A stretch of 64,000 bases of DNA. It comes from Sordariomycetes sp. S80-01Y (Eukaryota; Ascomycota; Sordariomycetes). The DNA lies in contig JAXQJY010000029.1 of the NCBI GenBank assembly GCA_037042185.1, forward strand, positions 868,001-932,000, given 5' to 3'. The position numbers were made by a program, and so were the translations under genes. The notes under the pieces are model-generated. The model was not told where the DNA came from. It made no database searches and was given only the letters and a program-made list of their open reading frames with translations. This document shows, in pieces, positions 9,620 through 22,223 of this stretch (position 1 is its first letter; every line of letters begins with the position of its first letter).

Positions 9620-12600
9620 ATGATGGGGTCGGTGCCAGGCACAGGTGCCGCAGAGGGTCCGGAGGCCATGGCAATCGCAATTGTAGGCATTGGCTGCCGT
9701 CTGCCGGGCGGTGCATCAAGTCCAGAGAAGCTTTGGGAGAATCTACTGCAGAGCAAATCTGCTCGGACAGAAATACCGCCAGAACGGTTTAACATCGATG
9801 CATTCTACCACCCTCATGGCGACAAAAACGGCACTGTGAGTTCTCGCAACTGCGCAGAATCCAAGTCTTGATCGATGAAGTTGACACAAGCTTTAGGTCA
9901 ACACCAGTGCTGGTCACTTCCTCGAAGGAGACATTTCTGCTTTCGACGCGCCCTTCTTCTCCATCTCGCCGGCCGAGGCGCGCAGTATGGATCCCATGCA
10001 GCGCGTACTTTTAGAAGTCGTTTATGAAGCTACAGAGAGCGCTGGCATTCCGGTTTCTAGCCTGGCCGGCACCAACACCGGCTGTTTTGTGGGATGCTTC
10101 ACATCCGATTACGACCAGATCGCTAAGAGAGATCCGGAACTACTACCAAAGTATCACTCTATCGGTACAGGTCAATCCATTTTGTCAAATCGAATAAGCT
10201 ACTGCTTCGATCTCAAAGGCCCAAGTTTCACTCTGGACACGGCGTGCAGTAGTAGTCTAGTCGCCGTACATCTAGCATGCCAAAGTCTCCGGTCTGGTGA
10301 AAGCACAACTGCTATTGTGGGTGCTACAAATGCGATTCTGAACCCCGACATCATGGTTGGAATGACAAACCTTCATTTCCTGAGCCCTGACGGAAGATGC
10401 CATACTTTCGATGCTGATGCCAATGGGTATGCTCGCGGCGAGGGCATGGCAGCTCTGGTACTCAAGCCCATGAACGACGCCGTTAGAGATGGCGACACCG
10501 TCCGGGCTGTGATCCGTGGAACAGCCGTGAACTCGAACGGCAGAGGTCCTGGTATCACGGTTCCATCCAGGGAAGCGCAAGTTCAGTTGATTCGTTCAGC
10601 CTACGACCAGGCTTGCCTCGACCCGGCGCTGACGGGATACTGCGAGGCCCACGGCACTGGAACTCAGGCCGGAGATCCCCTGGAGGCCGGCGCAATCGGC
10701 GACACTTTCGGTCGGTACAGACCCGATGGGGAAGATGGCAAGCTCTACGTTGGCAGCGTGAAAACAAACATTGGGCATCTGGAAGGCGCAAGTGGTCTTG
10801 CGGGCATCGTCAAAACCGTCATGAGTCTGGAGAACGGCACCATAGCTCCTAATCTCTGGTTTAAGAAAGGGAACCCCAAGATTGACTTTGACGCCTTGCG
10901 GATACGCGTGCCAACGACCGCTCTACCATGGCCGACGAGAGGCTTACGCAGAGCCAGTGTCAATGGCTTCGGCTATGGTGGGACCAACGCTCATGTTGTG
11001 ATTGACGATGCCTACCATTACATGGATGGTAAGGGTATTATGGGTAAACACAAAACTCTTGTCCTGGGCTCCGATATCTTGCCGCAAAATGGAACTCGGA
11101 CACCTGACACTTCTGGTACGACATCCACGCCCCGTTATCGTGCGTTTCCTCTGTCCGGCCACGAAGCCGCGTCAGTCCTCACTGCCGCTAAATCTTTGTC
11201 CGAGTATCTGTCAGCTCGTGTTTCCGGCCTCGGAGACTCGTTCTTGGACGATCTAGCGTATACTCTCACTGAGCGTCGCTCGAAACTCGACTTTGCGACT
11301 ACCGTTGTTGCATCGTCAGTTCAAGAGCTGATCACCAATCTGGAGGAGGTTACAGAGGCTTCCCAAGGTTCACACGGGGAGCCCAGCATCAATTACATAT
11401 TTACCGGTCAGGGCGCTCAGTGGTGGGCAATGGGGCGAGAACTGCTGCAATATCCCGTCTTTGCCCGATCTATCGATGCTTGTGGTAAAGCAGTCAAGTC
11501 CTTCGGTGCATCTTGGAATCTACTGGGTGAGTCTATATCTGCAAGGAGGTGGATTCTGTGTGACCCCTTTTTCTGACACTTTATAGAGGAGCTTCTTAAG
11601 GACAAGTCATCGTCTAGAGTTGGTGAGGCTGAAATCTCCCAGCCGGTCTGCACAGCTCTCCAGATAGCTCTCATTGATCTGTACGCGTCGTGGAACATTC
11701 ATGCAGAACGTGTAGTCGGTCATTCGAGCGGCGAGATCGCTGCGGCTTATACAATCGGTGCCTTGTCTCTTGATATTGCCATGCGAGTAGCCTTCTTTCG
11801 AGGCCTTCTCTCTTCTAAGGTCAAGACACTTGGGTACAAGGGTGGTATGATGGCTGTTGGTCTTTCTGAACAAGAAGCACTCGACGAGATTCAGGCTGTC
11901 AACACAGAAGCCCAAAAAGCCGTCGTGGCCTGCGTTAATAGCCCGCGCAACGTAACGCTTTCAGGAGATATGGGGGCTCTGACCGAAGTCCAACGGTCCC
12001 TGACTTCCCGCGGTATCTTCGCGAGGAGGCTACAGGTCGACACAGCCTATCATTCGCATCACATGTTTGCCCTTGCAGAGGAGTACCGCGAGGTATTGGC
12101 TCCACTTGAGGAGACTAAGGGGCAACCAAGACAGAAGACGGCGTCCATGTTTTCCTCGGTCACTGGACGCTTGGTCACGGAGCAAGACGATCTCGGAGCA
12201 GAGTACTGGGTCAACAACATGGTCTCCTGCGTGCGATTCTCTGATGCGCTTGCTGGCCTCTGTGGACACACATCTGACGCAATAGGTGTCTTGGTCGAGC
12301 TTGGACCCCATGCAGCTTTATCAGGACCCGTGAAACACATACTCGGCAGCCTTCCAGACTCGGAGGGTCAAAAGGCAGCTCCATCGATTAAGTATCTGTC
12401 AGCACTTTCCCGCGACAAGGATGCCGCTTTGACGGCTCTAACAGCTGCAGCCTCCCTGTACAGCTTTGGCTATCCAACCAACATACAGGCTGCTAACGCT
12501 CCTTCACTATCCCCTTCCGTCATCACCGATCTTCCTACCTACAGCTGGAACCACAGCCGCAAATACTGGGACGAATCGCGCATCAGCCGAGACTACCGTT

Positions 12601-15600
12601 TCCGAGCATCGCCTCGACTAGACCTTCTGGGGGCACCCGTCATGGATTGGAATCCAATGGAGCCTCGCTGGCGCAACTTCATTCGGTTGTCAGAGCAGCC
12701 ATGGGTACGAGGCCATGTTGTTCAAGGTTCTATTGTGTACCCAGCAGCTGGGTACTGCTGCATGGCGTTGGAAGCATCAGCGCAGCTGAACGAGCTAAGG
12801 TCGAAGAATGCTGCTGCCTCTGAGAACAGCACCGTCGCCGAATACAGCATTCGCAATCTCACCATAAGTCGTGCTCTGGTCGTACCGGATACTGATGAAG
12901 GAGTCGAAGTTATGCTTTCGCTCCAGTCAGATCCCACTGGTGCCAGCACATCACCATCATCACATGGTGGCAGTGAGTTCCGTATCTTCTCATATACGCC
13001 AGAGGATGGCTGGGCAGAACACTGTTGCGGTTCAATATTCATACAATACGTTGATAAAAGCACCAGCGTTGTGGGAATATCTTCCAAGTACGCTGGTGTT
13101 CTCGAGGAGACAAAAGCCGCTTGCCGGAACACGATCTCCCCCGAAGAACTGTACACCGGTCTTGATGCAGTGGGTCTTTCATACGGAGACGAGTTTCGGG
13201 GCGTCAGAGATCTTGCTGCTGGCAACGGAAGGGCCTTTGGTACCGTCGAGGTTACAGACACCGCAAAGGATATGCCGGAAGGGTTCCAATTCCCTCATCT
13301 GATTCACCCTTCAACTCTGGACACGTTCCTGCAGATGAGCATTGCAACTCTTACACAGGGCTCCATGAAAAGCCTGACTCAAACGTATGTCCCCACGTGG
13401 ATCGAAACACTGCGGATTTCCGCCAGTCTGGATTTAGCTCCCGGTGCCAGACTCCAGGTCGCCACGGACGGAGCACGACACGGGTTCCGCGACATTCATG
13501 CAAATGTGACCGCGATTGCTGATGGTCAGAATTCCGGGGTCCGCCTCGAAGGCATCAAGCTCTCAGCCATTGCTTCATCCGTGAGCGAAGACCTGGCGTC
13601 GACCATTCCTAGTCACACGTCAGTAGCCATCTGGGAGCCAGATGTGGAGCACCTCACATGTGCGCAGCTGAACGATATCCTTCGAGATGCCGTCCCAGAC
13701 ATCGATTCACGACCGGAAGACTATGAGCTTCTGGCCTACTTCTACTTCGACCGCGTTCTGAATGAGCTTCGCGAGTCTGAAGTAGAAGGCATGCACCCGC
13801 ACCACCAGAAGTTCTTCCGGTACATGCAAAACCAGCGAGACCTCGTTCTTTCGCACAAGCATGAGCTACAGACTGACGACTGGACACGTCTCGATGACCC
13901 TCAAGTTCAACTTCGACTTCAAAATCTGATCAAAGAGCTCACTAAGGAAACAAACATTGAGGGTCGCATGTTTGTCCGCATGGGTGAAGCACTAACCTCC
14001 GTACTCCGAAAGGAGGTCGAGCCTCTTGCGCTCATGACCCAAGACGACCTGCTGAATCAGTACTACAGCGTTACCGTCGCCATGCAGGGAACATATCCTC
14101 AAGTCGCAAGGTACATAACTCTGTTATCTCACAAGAACCCGGACCTCGAGTATCTAGAGATCGGTGCCGGGACAGGAGGTTGCACCCAACCGGTTCTTGG
14201 AGCCCTAAGCGGCACCGACGTCCGCAAATATCCGCGCTTGAAGTCTTACACTTATTCGGATATCTCCTCGGGATTTTTCGAGCACGCTTCTCGGAAGTTC
14301 CGCGACTGGGAAGACATGATCAGGTACGAAAAGCTGGACATCGAGCGAGATCCAGATACGCAACCTGGGTTCCGCGACAGACAGTTCGATGTGATCATCG
14401 CCTGCAATGTCCTTCATGCAACTTCGAACATTGATGAGACGATCAAGCATACACGGAAGCTACTCCGCCCTGGTGGAAAGCTAATCCTGCTCGACATGAC
14501 CCACTCTGTTGGTTCATTGTCCCTCATCTTTGGCAACCTGTCAGGGTGGTGGAACTGCATCGAACCCTGGCGTCAGCTGGGTCCTCTCCTGAACGAACAG
14601 CAGTGGTCCAACGTCTTGAGAAACCATGACTTCACCGACTTCCAAGCTAACTCGCCCGATTCGCTGGATCCTCTGCAAGAACAAACACGATTGATGATTG
14701 CGAGTGCTGTGGATCAGAACCAGCAAACTGACAGGCCACCCAATGCCAGAGGAGCACTCGTCTTGGTCGCCGACTCTGAGATGGCCAACGGTGCTCTAGT
14801 TCAAACATCAGTGTCCAAGCTCAAGGATTCAGGGTTGGCTTCCACTTGCTGTACCCTACAAGAGTCTCATGCTCTGGATCTGGCCGATCAAGCCATTGTT
14901 AGCTTCGTCGAGCTCGAGCAGCCACTGCTGTCAACTATTTCCCCAGATGATCTCCTAGCCCTGCAAAGAGTCGTCAACGAGTCTGCGGGCACAGTCTGGG
15001 TCACTCGCGGTGGCGTTGCCATCAAGGGTACGCGTCCTGAGCTATCCCTATTTCACGGGTTAGCTCGCGCGCTTCGAGCTGAGAGAGAGGACCTGGCCTG
15101 TGTCACAGTTGACCTCGATCCAGAGCACACGCTTTCGGAAGCCGACCAAGCAAATCTCATCTTCAAAGTGGCACGACAGACCTTTGGCCTTGCCCAGTCA
15201 CCTCGGCTCGTGGACCGCGAGATGTCAGAGCATGGAGGTGTGCTGCGAATCAAGCGTGTGGTTGAGAACTCCAGACTGAACCAGCTCGTGGCGGCCGAAG
15301 CGCGTGGTACTCCCGTAAGGCCTGAGTTAGAAGACATCTGGCAATCTACACGGCCTCTACAGCTCAAAGTGCGATCTGGTGGAGAACTTGTCTTTGATGA
15401 TGCCGATGCCGCCTTGTCCTTCGCTCAGCTTCCGCACGACCATGTGCGCATCAATGTCCATGCAGTCGGCCTGAATTGGTCGGACGTCCAAGCGTCAATC
15501 GGTGAGACTGCGGAGCAAGTCATGGGAAGCGAGTGTTCCGGTATCATTTCTCATGTTGGTAAGGACGTCACGCACGTCGCTGTGGGAGATCATGTAGTTG

Positions 15601-17615
15601 TCTGTCGCCCCAAAGCGGGCCTGCTTGTAACAACAGTGCAGTGCCCAGCATTCTGCGTCCACAGGATACCAGAGCATTTCGATCTTGCTTCTGCCTCGGC
15701 ACTTCCCCTGGCCTTTGTCACTCTATGCTACGGGCTCGAACATGTAGCTCGAGTTGGGAAAGGATGTTCAGTCCTCGCTCATGGCCTGTCCAGTGGCATG
15801 CTACATGCTGCGTTGCAGATTGTCAGATCCCATGATGCATCAATCTTTATCACAGCGGACTCGGAAGAAACCAAGCGTCGGTATACTGAGCTTTACGGCA
15901 TACGTGAGACTGATGTCTTTCTGGAACATGATCAGAGCTTCATTGAGTCTGTGCAGCTCGCTACAAATCGCCGCGGCGTAGACATTGTCCTCAACAACTC
16001 TACGGGTGAGACTTCCGAGGCTCTCCAGAAGCTCATCGCTCCATTCGGACGTTTCGTTGAGCTCGGTGATGCCGATGTCAACTCTCGAATGAGTTCTCTT
16101 GCCAGAAATGTAGTTACGACTACCGTCAACATCGCCGAACTGTACGAGTACGGAGCCGACCTTGCGGCAGAAATCTTTTCTAGGGCTATGCGACTGGCCT
16201 TTGGCAACAGCGCCGCAAAGATGCCCTCAGTCCTCGTAAGACCAGTCTCGTCCATCTCGGCATCCCTCCATGACCTAAAGACTGTCGCCCGCGAGTCGAA
16301 AATTGTCCTTGAGCTGCGTCCTAAAGACCTTGTTCCGGTACGTTCAAACTCTTTAAACTCGTGCTGTAGAGAGCATCCGGTAGTTAACATTTTCTAGGTC
16401 ATGCCGAAGTCTTTGGAAAAGGTAACCTTCCACAGCGAAGCAACGTACATTCTGTCAGGTGGCCTTGGAGGCATTGGACGACAGATATCACGATGGATGG
16501 CTCGCAAGGGCGCCAGGAATCTCATCTTCATATCCCGCCGAGGCGTATCAACGCCAGAGTCCCAAGCCCTGATCCAGGAGCTCAACGGAGCCGGCGTCCG
16601 CACCGAAATCATCCAGTGTGATATTACGGACGCTGTCAAGCTCACCAAGCTGATAGCCGATACAAGCGAAAGCATGCCTCCGGTTCGTGGTGTCATTCAG
16701 GGCGCCATGAATTTGAAGGACCAGATTTTCGCCAACATGTCACACGAGGCCTTCACCTCATGCGTCGGCCCCAAGGTCCAGGGCTCTTGGTCCTTGCATC
16801 AGGCAACGCTGGCTCTCGGCCAAGCGCTTGACTTCTTCGTTATGCTCGCCTCCTGCACCTCACACTGGGGCAACGCTGGTCAGTCGAATTACGCCGCCGG
16901 GTGCACATATCAAAGCTCGCTTGCTGCTCATAGACGCTCCCTCGGACTGGCTGCCACGTCTATCGATGTAGGCAAGGTGTCCAACATTGGCTTCATTGCC
17001 GAGAATGCAGGCACACAGTCTGAGTTGAACCTGGTCAAGCTTGGCCTCGTGGATCAGAACGAGCTAGAGGTCCTCACCCTGCTCGAACTCGCCATGCAGC
17101 CTACCAGTCACGATGAGCGACAGCCCGGCCACGGAGGCAACATACCGAACGGTCATCTTTTGACCGGGCAGAGCTCCACTATGGATTCTTTGAAGGGCGA
17201 TGAGCTACCTTTCTGGAGCCGTGATCCGGTTTTCTCTCATATGGACTTTGTGCGGCCTCATCTGCGCAAGACCGCCAAGGGCGAACAGGGCGGCAACGCT
17301 GCTTCCCAGGCTCAACTACCGCTCCCTGCTCTCCTCAAGGGCTCTGTGGCTCTGGAGGAAGCTGAGAAGCACGTATCGGATGCCCTGCGGAGCAAATTGG
17401 CGCGCTCGTTGATGATGGCCGTGGAAGACGTAGATGTACGCAAGCCCATGGTTGCGTACGGTGTAGATTCTCTCATCGCGGTGGATCTGAGGAATTGGTT
17501 CGCCCGAGAGGCCGAGGCAGACGTCACTGTCTTCGACATCGTGCAAGCCACCAGTGTAACGGCACTGGCGGGGAAAATCGCCGAACGTTCATCGCTCGTT
17601 AGCATCACGGGATAA
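9620..17615 (+). CDS. Highly reducing polyketide synthase (KS-AT-DH-CMeT-ER*-KR-ACP)
   Basis: Core enzyme of the cluster: an iterative type I HR-PKS of 2604 residues. Four exons (9620-9835, 9897-11526, 11587-16337, 16398-17615) are joined by 60-61-bp introns that all keep frame. Domains seen: KS with DTACSSS (Cys about 189), EAHGTGT and [10 protein letters not shown] with GHSSGE (Ser about 662); DH with the HxxxGxxxxP motif (His about 992) and LDTFLQ (Asp about 1194); C-methyltransferase with LEIGAGTGG (about 1472-1480); ER; KR; and ACP with GVDSL (Ser about 2557). The ER cofactor loop reads [17 protein letters not shown] (2011-2027) and lacks the usual GGVG, so it is probably inactive. The KR motif is YAAGCTY, with Cys2368 where Asn is usual. 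There is no thioesterase, reductase or condensation domain. Product: a methylated reduced polyketide, structure unknown. Confidence 0.96.
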
Positions 17616-18288
17616 GTGAAGGAGAGCTTGCATATCTAAGGTCAATAGTACATTCTACAAGATTCTAGAGCGAACTCAAAGAGACTCAGTACGGAATTTT
17701 CACAGAGCGGCGTGAATCCCGCCAAAAGGGAGCTCTTGACGAGCGGCGCGGTACGGCCCACTGGTGAGTGGCGTAGATTCAAGGAGCTTACCCTACGGCA
17801 AGTGATTTGAGATCAGGTATACTTGATTCACATGTATGAATTTTATTATCGTACTTTGATCAAAAATAATTCATGCCAATAGATCGAGGTCTTCGACGCC
17901 CGGAAACTGTGCATTTCTTTTGGTGGGTTGGCAACGCTTTGTCAGAGTGCCTGTACTGGGTGATAACGGTGTTCAATCGTGCAGTCACACAAAACACTTC
18001 ACAGCCGACACGGAAATCCATCACTCCTCTCAGATCGTGCACTGGCTGGTATTTCAACAGTAAAATGAGAATAAGATAGTTGAAAGAGTTCGATTGATTT
18101 AGTAGTATAACAAGGATATATCATTTGATCCAAAGCTCGTCGTATGACTTGAGCGTGAGAGATCCGACCAACGCCAAAACCAGTTTATCATGCCACTCCA
18201 GTCCATGCAACAACTCAAAAAGGAAAAACAGAAATTGGTCTCGCTTCTCCTCCACGGAATAATATCAGCAAAAAAGGGCAAGACTTTT
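17616..18288. other. Non-coding boundary between PKS cluster and glycerol genes
   Basis: This is 673 bp between the PKS stop and the stop of the convergent glycerol-3-phosphate dehydrogenase gene. I see no gene, repeat or RNA; it holds both 3' ends and is the natural right boundary of the metabolite cluster. Confidence 0.5.
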
Positions 18289-20401
18289 TCAGTCCTCGCT
18301 CGAAGTCCTGGCGGCGATGGTCTGCTCGCCGAGGCCGGTGTCAATGAGGCCACCTCCACCTCCGCCACGCGCCACGGGCTCGGGGCTGCGGACCATGATC
18401 TTGCGATCCTCCTTCTGCTCAACCTCCTGGCGGCTGACGCTGAGCTTCTCGCTGGGCAGGCCCATGCTCTTGAAGAACTGGACGGTCTCGGTCCACTCGT
18501 GCGTCTTGCGCTTCTCGTCCCACGAGAGCTCCTCGGCCATGACGTCGATGACGCGGGGCAGGACCTGCAGAGCAGACTCAACGTCGAGGAAGGCGAGACG
18601 GGTGCGGCGGGCGATGAGATCGGAGGCGGTCTGGGCGGATTCTTGGTGGATACCGTGGCGGAGTTCGGCTTCGACGAAGGGGTAGGCGGGCAGGAGACGG
18701 CTGGTGGCACCGGGGGTTGAGAGGACGGCCCAAGCGCGGTCACCGTAGTTGCTCGCGAGGTGAAGGGCGATATCAGCGTCGGTGCCGTAAGTCTGGGTGA
18801 GCTGATCGGCCAAGTTCACGGACCAACCGTGAGCACCGATCAGAGGGGTGGTAAGAGTGCAGCACTTTCCGGTGGTCGTCATGTCGGGGAGGCCGTAGCC
18901 AGAGAGATCGGGGAGGGAAACGGTCTTGGGGGTGAGGTTGAAGGTCTTGATGGCCTCGTCGACGGCGTCTTCGGCCATCTGGCGGTAGGTGGTCCACTTG
19001 CCACCGGCGCAGGTGAGGAGACCGGCGGGAGAGACAGTGACGAGATGAGAGCGGACGAGGGACTCCGTGTTCTTGGCGTTGGGATCCTTGACAAGAGGGC
19101 GAATACCTGTGGCGGTGTTAGTCTTGCGATGCTTAGTGAAGCACGTGTCTGAACTTACCAGACCAGCTTGCGAGCACGTCGTCACGGGAGAGCCTCGACT
19201 CCGGCAGGATGAGCTTGTTCACCTCCTTCAAGATGAAGTCCACGTCCTTCTGCAGCGCAACCGGCTCTCGCTCGACGTCGCACGCGTTGTCGGTCGTTCC
19301 AGCCAGGGTCTTGCCCTGCCACGGCAGAACGAAAACCACACGTCCGTCGGAGGTGGCGGCATCCAGGAGGCCCATGCCGTTGGGGCACAGCTTTCCAGGC
19401 AGCATGACGTGGGCACCGGAGGCGGGAGCGACGATGGGCTTGCGGCTCTTGTCGTCCATCTGCTCGATGGCGTCGGTGAAGGGTCCAGTGGCGTTGATGA
19501 CGCCCTTTGCGCGAACGCTGAAGGCCTCAGATCCGGTGCCGTCGCTGTTGGCGGGGCCAAGGACATCCTTGACCTTGGCGCCGGTGATTTTACCCTGTGC
19601 ATTCTTCTCGAGATCCGTGACTTCGACGTGGTTCAGAACAGTGGCGCCGTAAAGCGCAGCGGTGACGGCCAGCGAGACGTTCATGCGCGAGTCATTGTGT
19701 TGGCCGTCGTAGTATACAAGGGCACCGATAAGGTTATCCCTCCTCAGCATGGGGAACTGCGCCAGAGCCTTGCTCTTGCTCATGTAGTACGAGCTTTCCA
19801 GACCTTGCGACCCAGCGAGAAGATCGTAAGCCTTGGTGCCAACCCACATGTACGGCGCCTGCCAGTACTTCTGGAGGGGCAGCAGAATTGGCAGAGAACT
19901 GCTCAGGTGCGGCGCAATGTTCAAGAAAGTCCTCCTCTCGCGCAGCGCCTCGATGACGAGCTCTAATTGCGGGTAGTCCAGGTTCAGGATCGCCTTCTCC
20001 AGGTACCTCACACCACCGTGCACGAGCTTGGTGCTCTTGGAGGACGTGCCGGCCGAGAAGTCGTCCCTCTCGACGAGGGCAACCTTCAATCCTCGCGTGA
20101 TGGCGTCGACGGCGATTCCGGTGCCCGTAGCACCGCCTCCGATAATCAGGAGATCGTACTCGTCATCCTTGCTGTCGGAAGAGGACCTGCGCAGGTCGGC
20201 GAGCTGGTCGGCGCGGGACTTGGGCGAGGTGAACTTGGGAGGGGTGATGCGCCCGGTCGTGGGATCGCGCCGCGGCTCGACGATGGGCGAAGGCAGGACC
20301 TGCTTCTTGGGGGCGAGAGCATAGGCCGTGGCACCGCCAGCAACTGTGATGGCGGTGGCGGCCAAAAGAGGGCGCTTGAGAGAGCTGAAGCGCGAAGCCA
20401 T
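18289..20401 (-). CDS. GUT2: Mitochondrial FAD-dependent glycerol-3-phosphate dehydrogenase
   Basis: Oxidises glycerol 3-phosphate to dihydroxyacetone phosphate and passes electrons to ubiquinone at the outer face of the inner mitochondrial membrane. Exons 20401-19159 and 19106-18289 are split by a 52-bp intron and encode 686 residues, slightly longer than yeast Gut2. An Arg/Lys-bearing N-terminus and a short hydrophobic stretch (about residues 12-28) fit import and inner-membrane anchoring. The FAD dinucleotide fold is YDLLIIGGGATGTGIAVDA, followed by STKLVHGGVRYLE. Conserved downstream segments include INATGPFTD, PWQGKTLAGTTDN and LLTCAGGKWTTYRQMAEDA. A Gly-rich linker lies near the C-terminus. 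It groups with the aquaglyceroporin and glycerol kinase. The call is secure. Confidence 0.96.
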
Positions 20402-22223
20402 GATGGCGCTTCGTTTGCGTGTTGCCGCCTATGTGTTGATGACGGAGGGAGGGCTTTCAGGCAGAATAGGCCCAAGTTTGGAAAGAGACAGCCAAGAGAA
20501 AGGGAGAATAGGACTGAGCAAATCTCTCGGAGAAAGACAGGAAGATGGGAGGGGGGTATCAAAAAGGAGGAGTCTTGGATCACGAGTAGAGAAATCTCGT
20601 GATGGCGGTGGTCAGTTTAAACAAGACGCGGGCGCAGAATCGTCATTCATTCGTGGAAAGACCAGAATCCGCCCCTCGGTAAATGACCCGGGGACACTTT
20701 AAGTTGTCTTAGAGTACGTACATGCAAATCACGTACCCATTCACCCGTTTGACTGAGCAGGGCGAGCGAGTAAGCGGGTGGCCAGAGGTGACTCGGGAAA
20801 CCAGCAGCGGGCTCCTGAGACGCGCTGGCGGCGCTCAGCCAGTCAAGCCGGTCAGCGCAGCCAGCCAGCGCCCTCGTCCCAGAGCTCCGAACCGGCACCG
20901 CCCATCTGAGACTTTTCCGCTACTTGGCCCGACTCCGACACGTGGGGAACGGAGTGGATGCAGAGGGCGCGCGAGAGGCTGGCTGTCGATTCATGATGGC
21001 GTCGTGTAAACCTCCCAGGAGCGCGCGCGGGAGCAGCTGTGGGAGGAATCGCAGGTGTCAAACGCGATCAGCCGTCATGGTGGAGCGGGATGGCGACGCT
21101 AGGCTGGTTAGGCCGTTGTGTCTATGCATCTCGGGCACCCGCAGCCGAGAAGCCGCCAAGCTCGTCCCCAATTTTGCTGGACGCAGGGATCCCGTCTGGA
21201 TGAGGCTCGGGGTGGGTTCGGTCTACCGAGCCGAGCCCGAGTTGGAGAAAAGAGATGGGGCAGAGATACGATGTACAGCAGTAGCTCGACGAGAGGAGAC
21301 GGGCTCCATCGAAAGCCCCCGTCGGTTCCGCGCCTCTTGGGATTCCTCTTGGGGTCCTGGAGGGAAGCATCTGTCGGATGACCGGCCATGACCGTCACAG
21401 GACCTGAAGAGAAAAGAACTGGAACCAGGCGTGTCTCTATCGTGCGCGCAAGTGCAAGACGAGGGCCGCTCGCCGACCAGGACAGGCCATGCTGGGAGAA
21501 GCGTGCCGCGGGGGAGGTTCAAGCTAGAAGTTAGGGCAGCACAAGCATGTGCGTGGGCGAGGGCGCACCTCCAGGTCGGGACGCCCACGTTTTGTGTCGC
21601 AAATCCCAAAATAAGCGTACAAACTCGCCCGTGGGGGTTCGCTGGTCCTGCATTGCCTCCGCGGACGGCTAAAATCGTGTCTCCGGCTCCGGGCGAAGGG
21701 GCCCGTGAAACGACCCGATGGGCAAAAAGTGACAGCTCCAAGTCTAGGCCGCGCATCTGGAAAGTGAGGCGCGCCTCGTAGGGCGGGAAGCTCTCGCCGT
21801 TCTTGGACTGTTTAGGAACGCCACACGGAAAAATTACAAGGTCGTCGCCTGGAGGTCGGGCATCCGTTGCAATCTTACCGCGAAGCCCAACATTATGCGT
21901 CAGGTGAATTTTGTGAGATATATGACTGTCGCTCGCTGTCCGCCTCTCACATGCGCGTGGCTTTGGCTTGATGGTTTTGAGACTGATTGAACGAACTTCT
22001 TATGAACATTTGCATTCGTAAATGGATATCTGAAATCGAAGCTATTGAAACGACAACAAACAACGTCTGGTCTTGATTCTTCCCAAAGAGGCAAATAAAG
22101 CAAAACAACGCCAACTACGCCGGTCTCCGCAGCGACTTGGACATTTTCTGGATTTTACTGTTTTGGTGTCCCCCTTGACTGGGACAACGGGTTTCCGATC
22201 GTTCCGCACCTGTCGCAAGGCAC
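20402..22223. other. Long intergenic region 5' of the GUT2-like gene
   Basis: This is 1.8 kb of GC-rich sequence between the dehydrogenase start and the aquaglyceroporin stop. Open frames here lack introns, motifs or credible protein composition. It likely holds the dehydrogenase promoter and the aquaglyceroporin 3' UTR. No repeat of note was found. Confidence 0.4.

Noticed and set aside
9620-17615. PKS-NRPS hybrid like LovB or equisetin-type synthases
   Set aside because: The frame stops shortly after the ACP; no condensation or adenylation motifs follow before the dehydrogenase gene.
19067-20602. Plus-strand open frames of 299 and 211 codons over the G3P dehydrogenase
   Set aside because: Antisense shadows without motifs; the minus strand encodes the dehydrogenase with FAD fold and splice sites.
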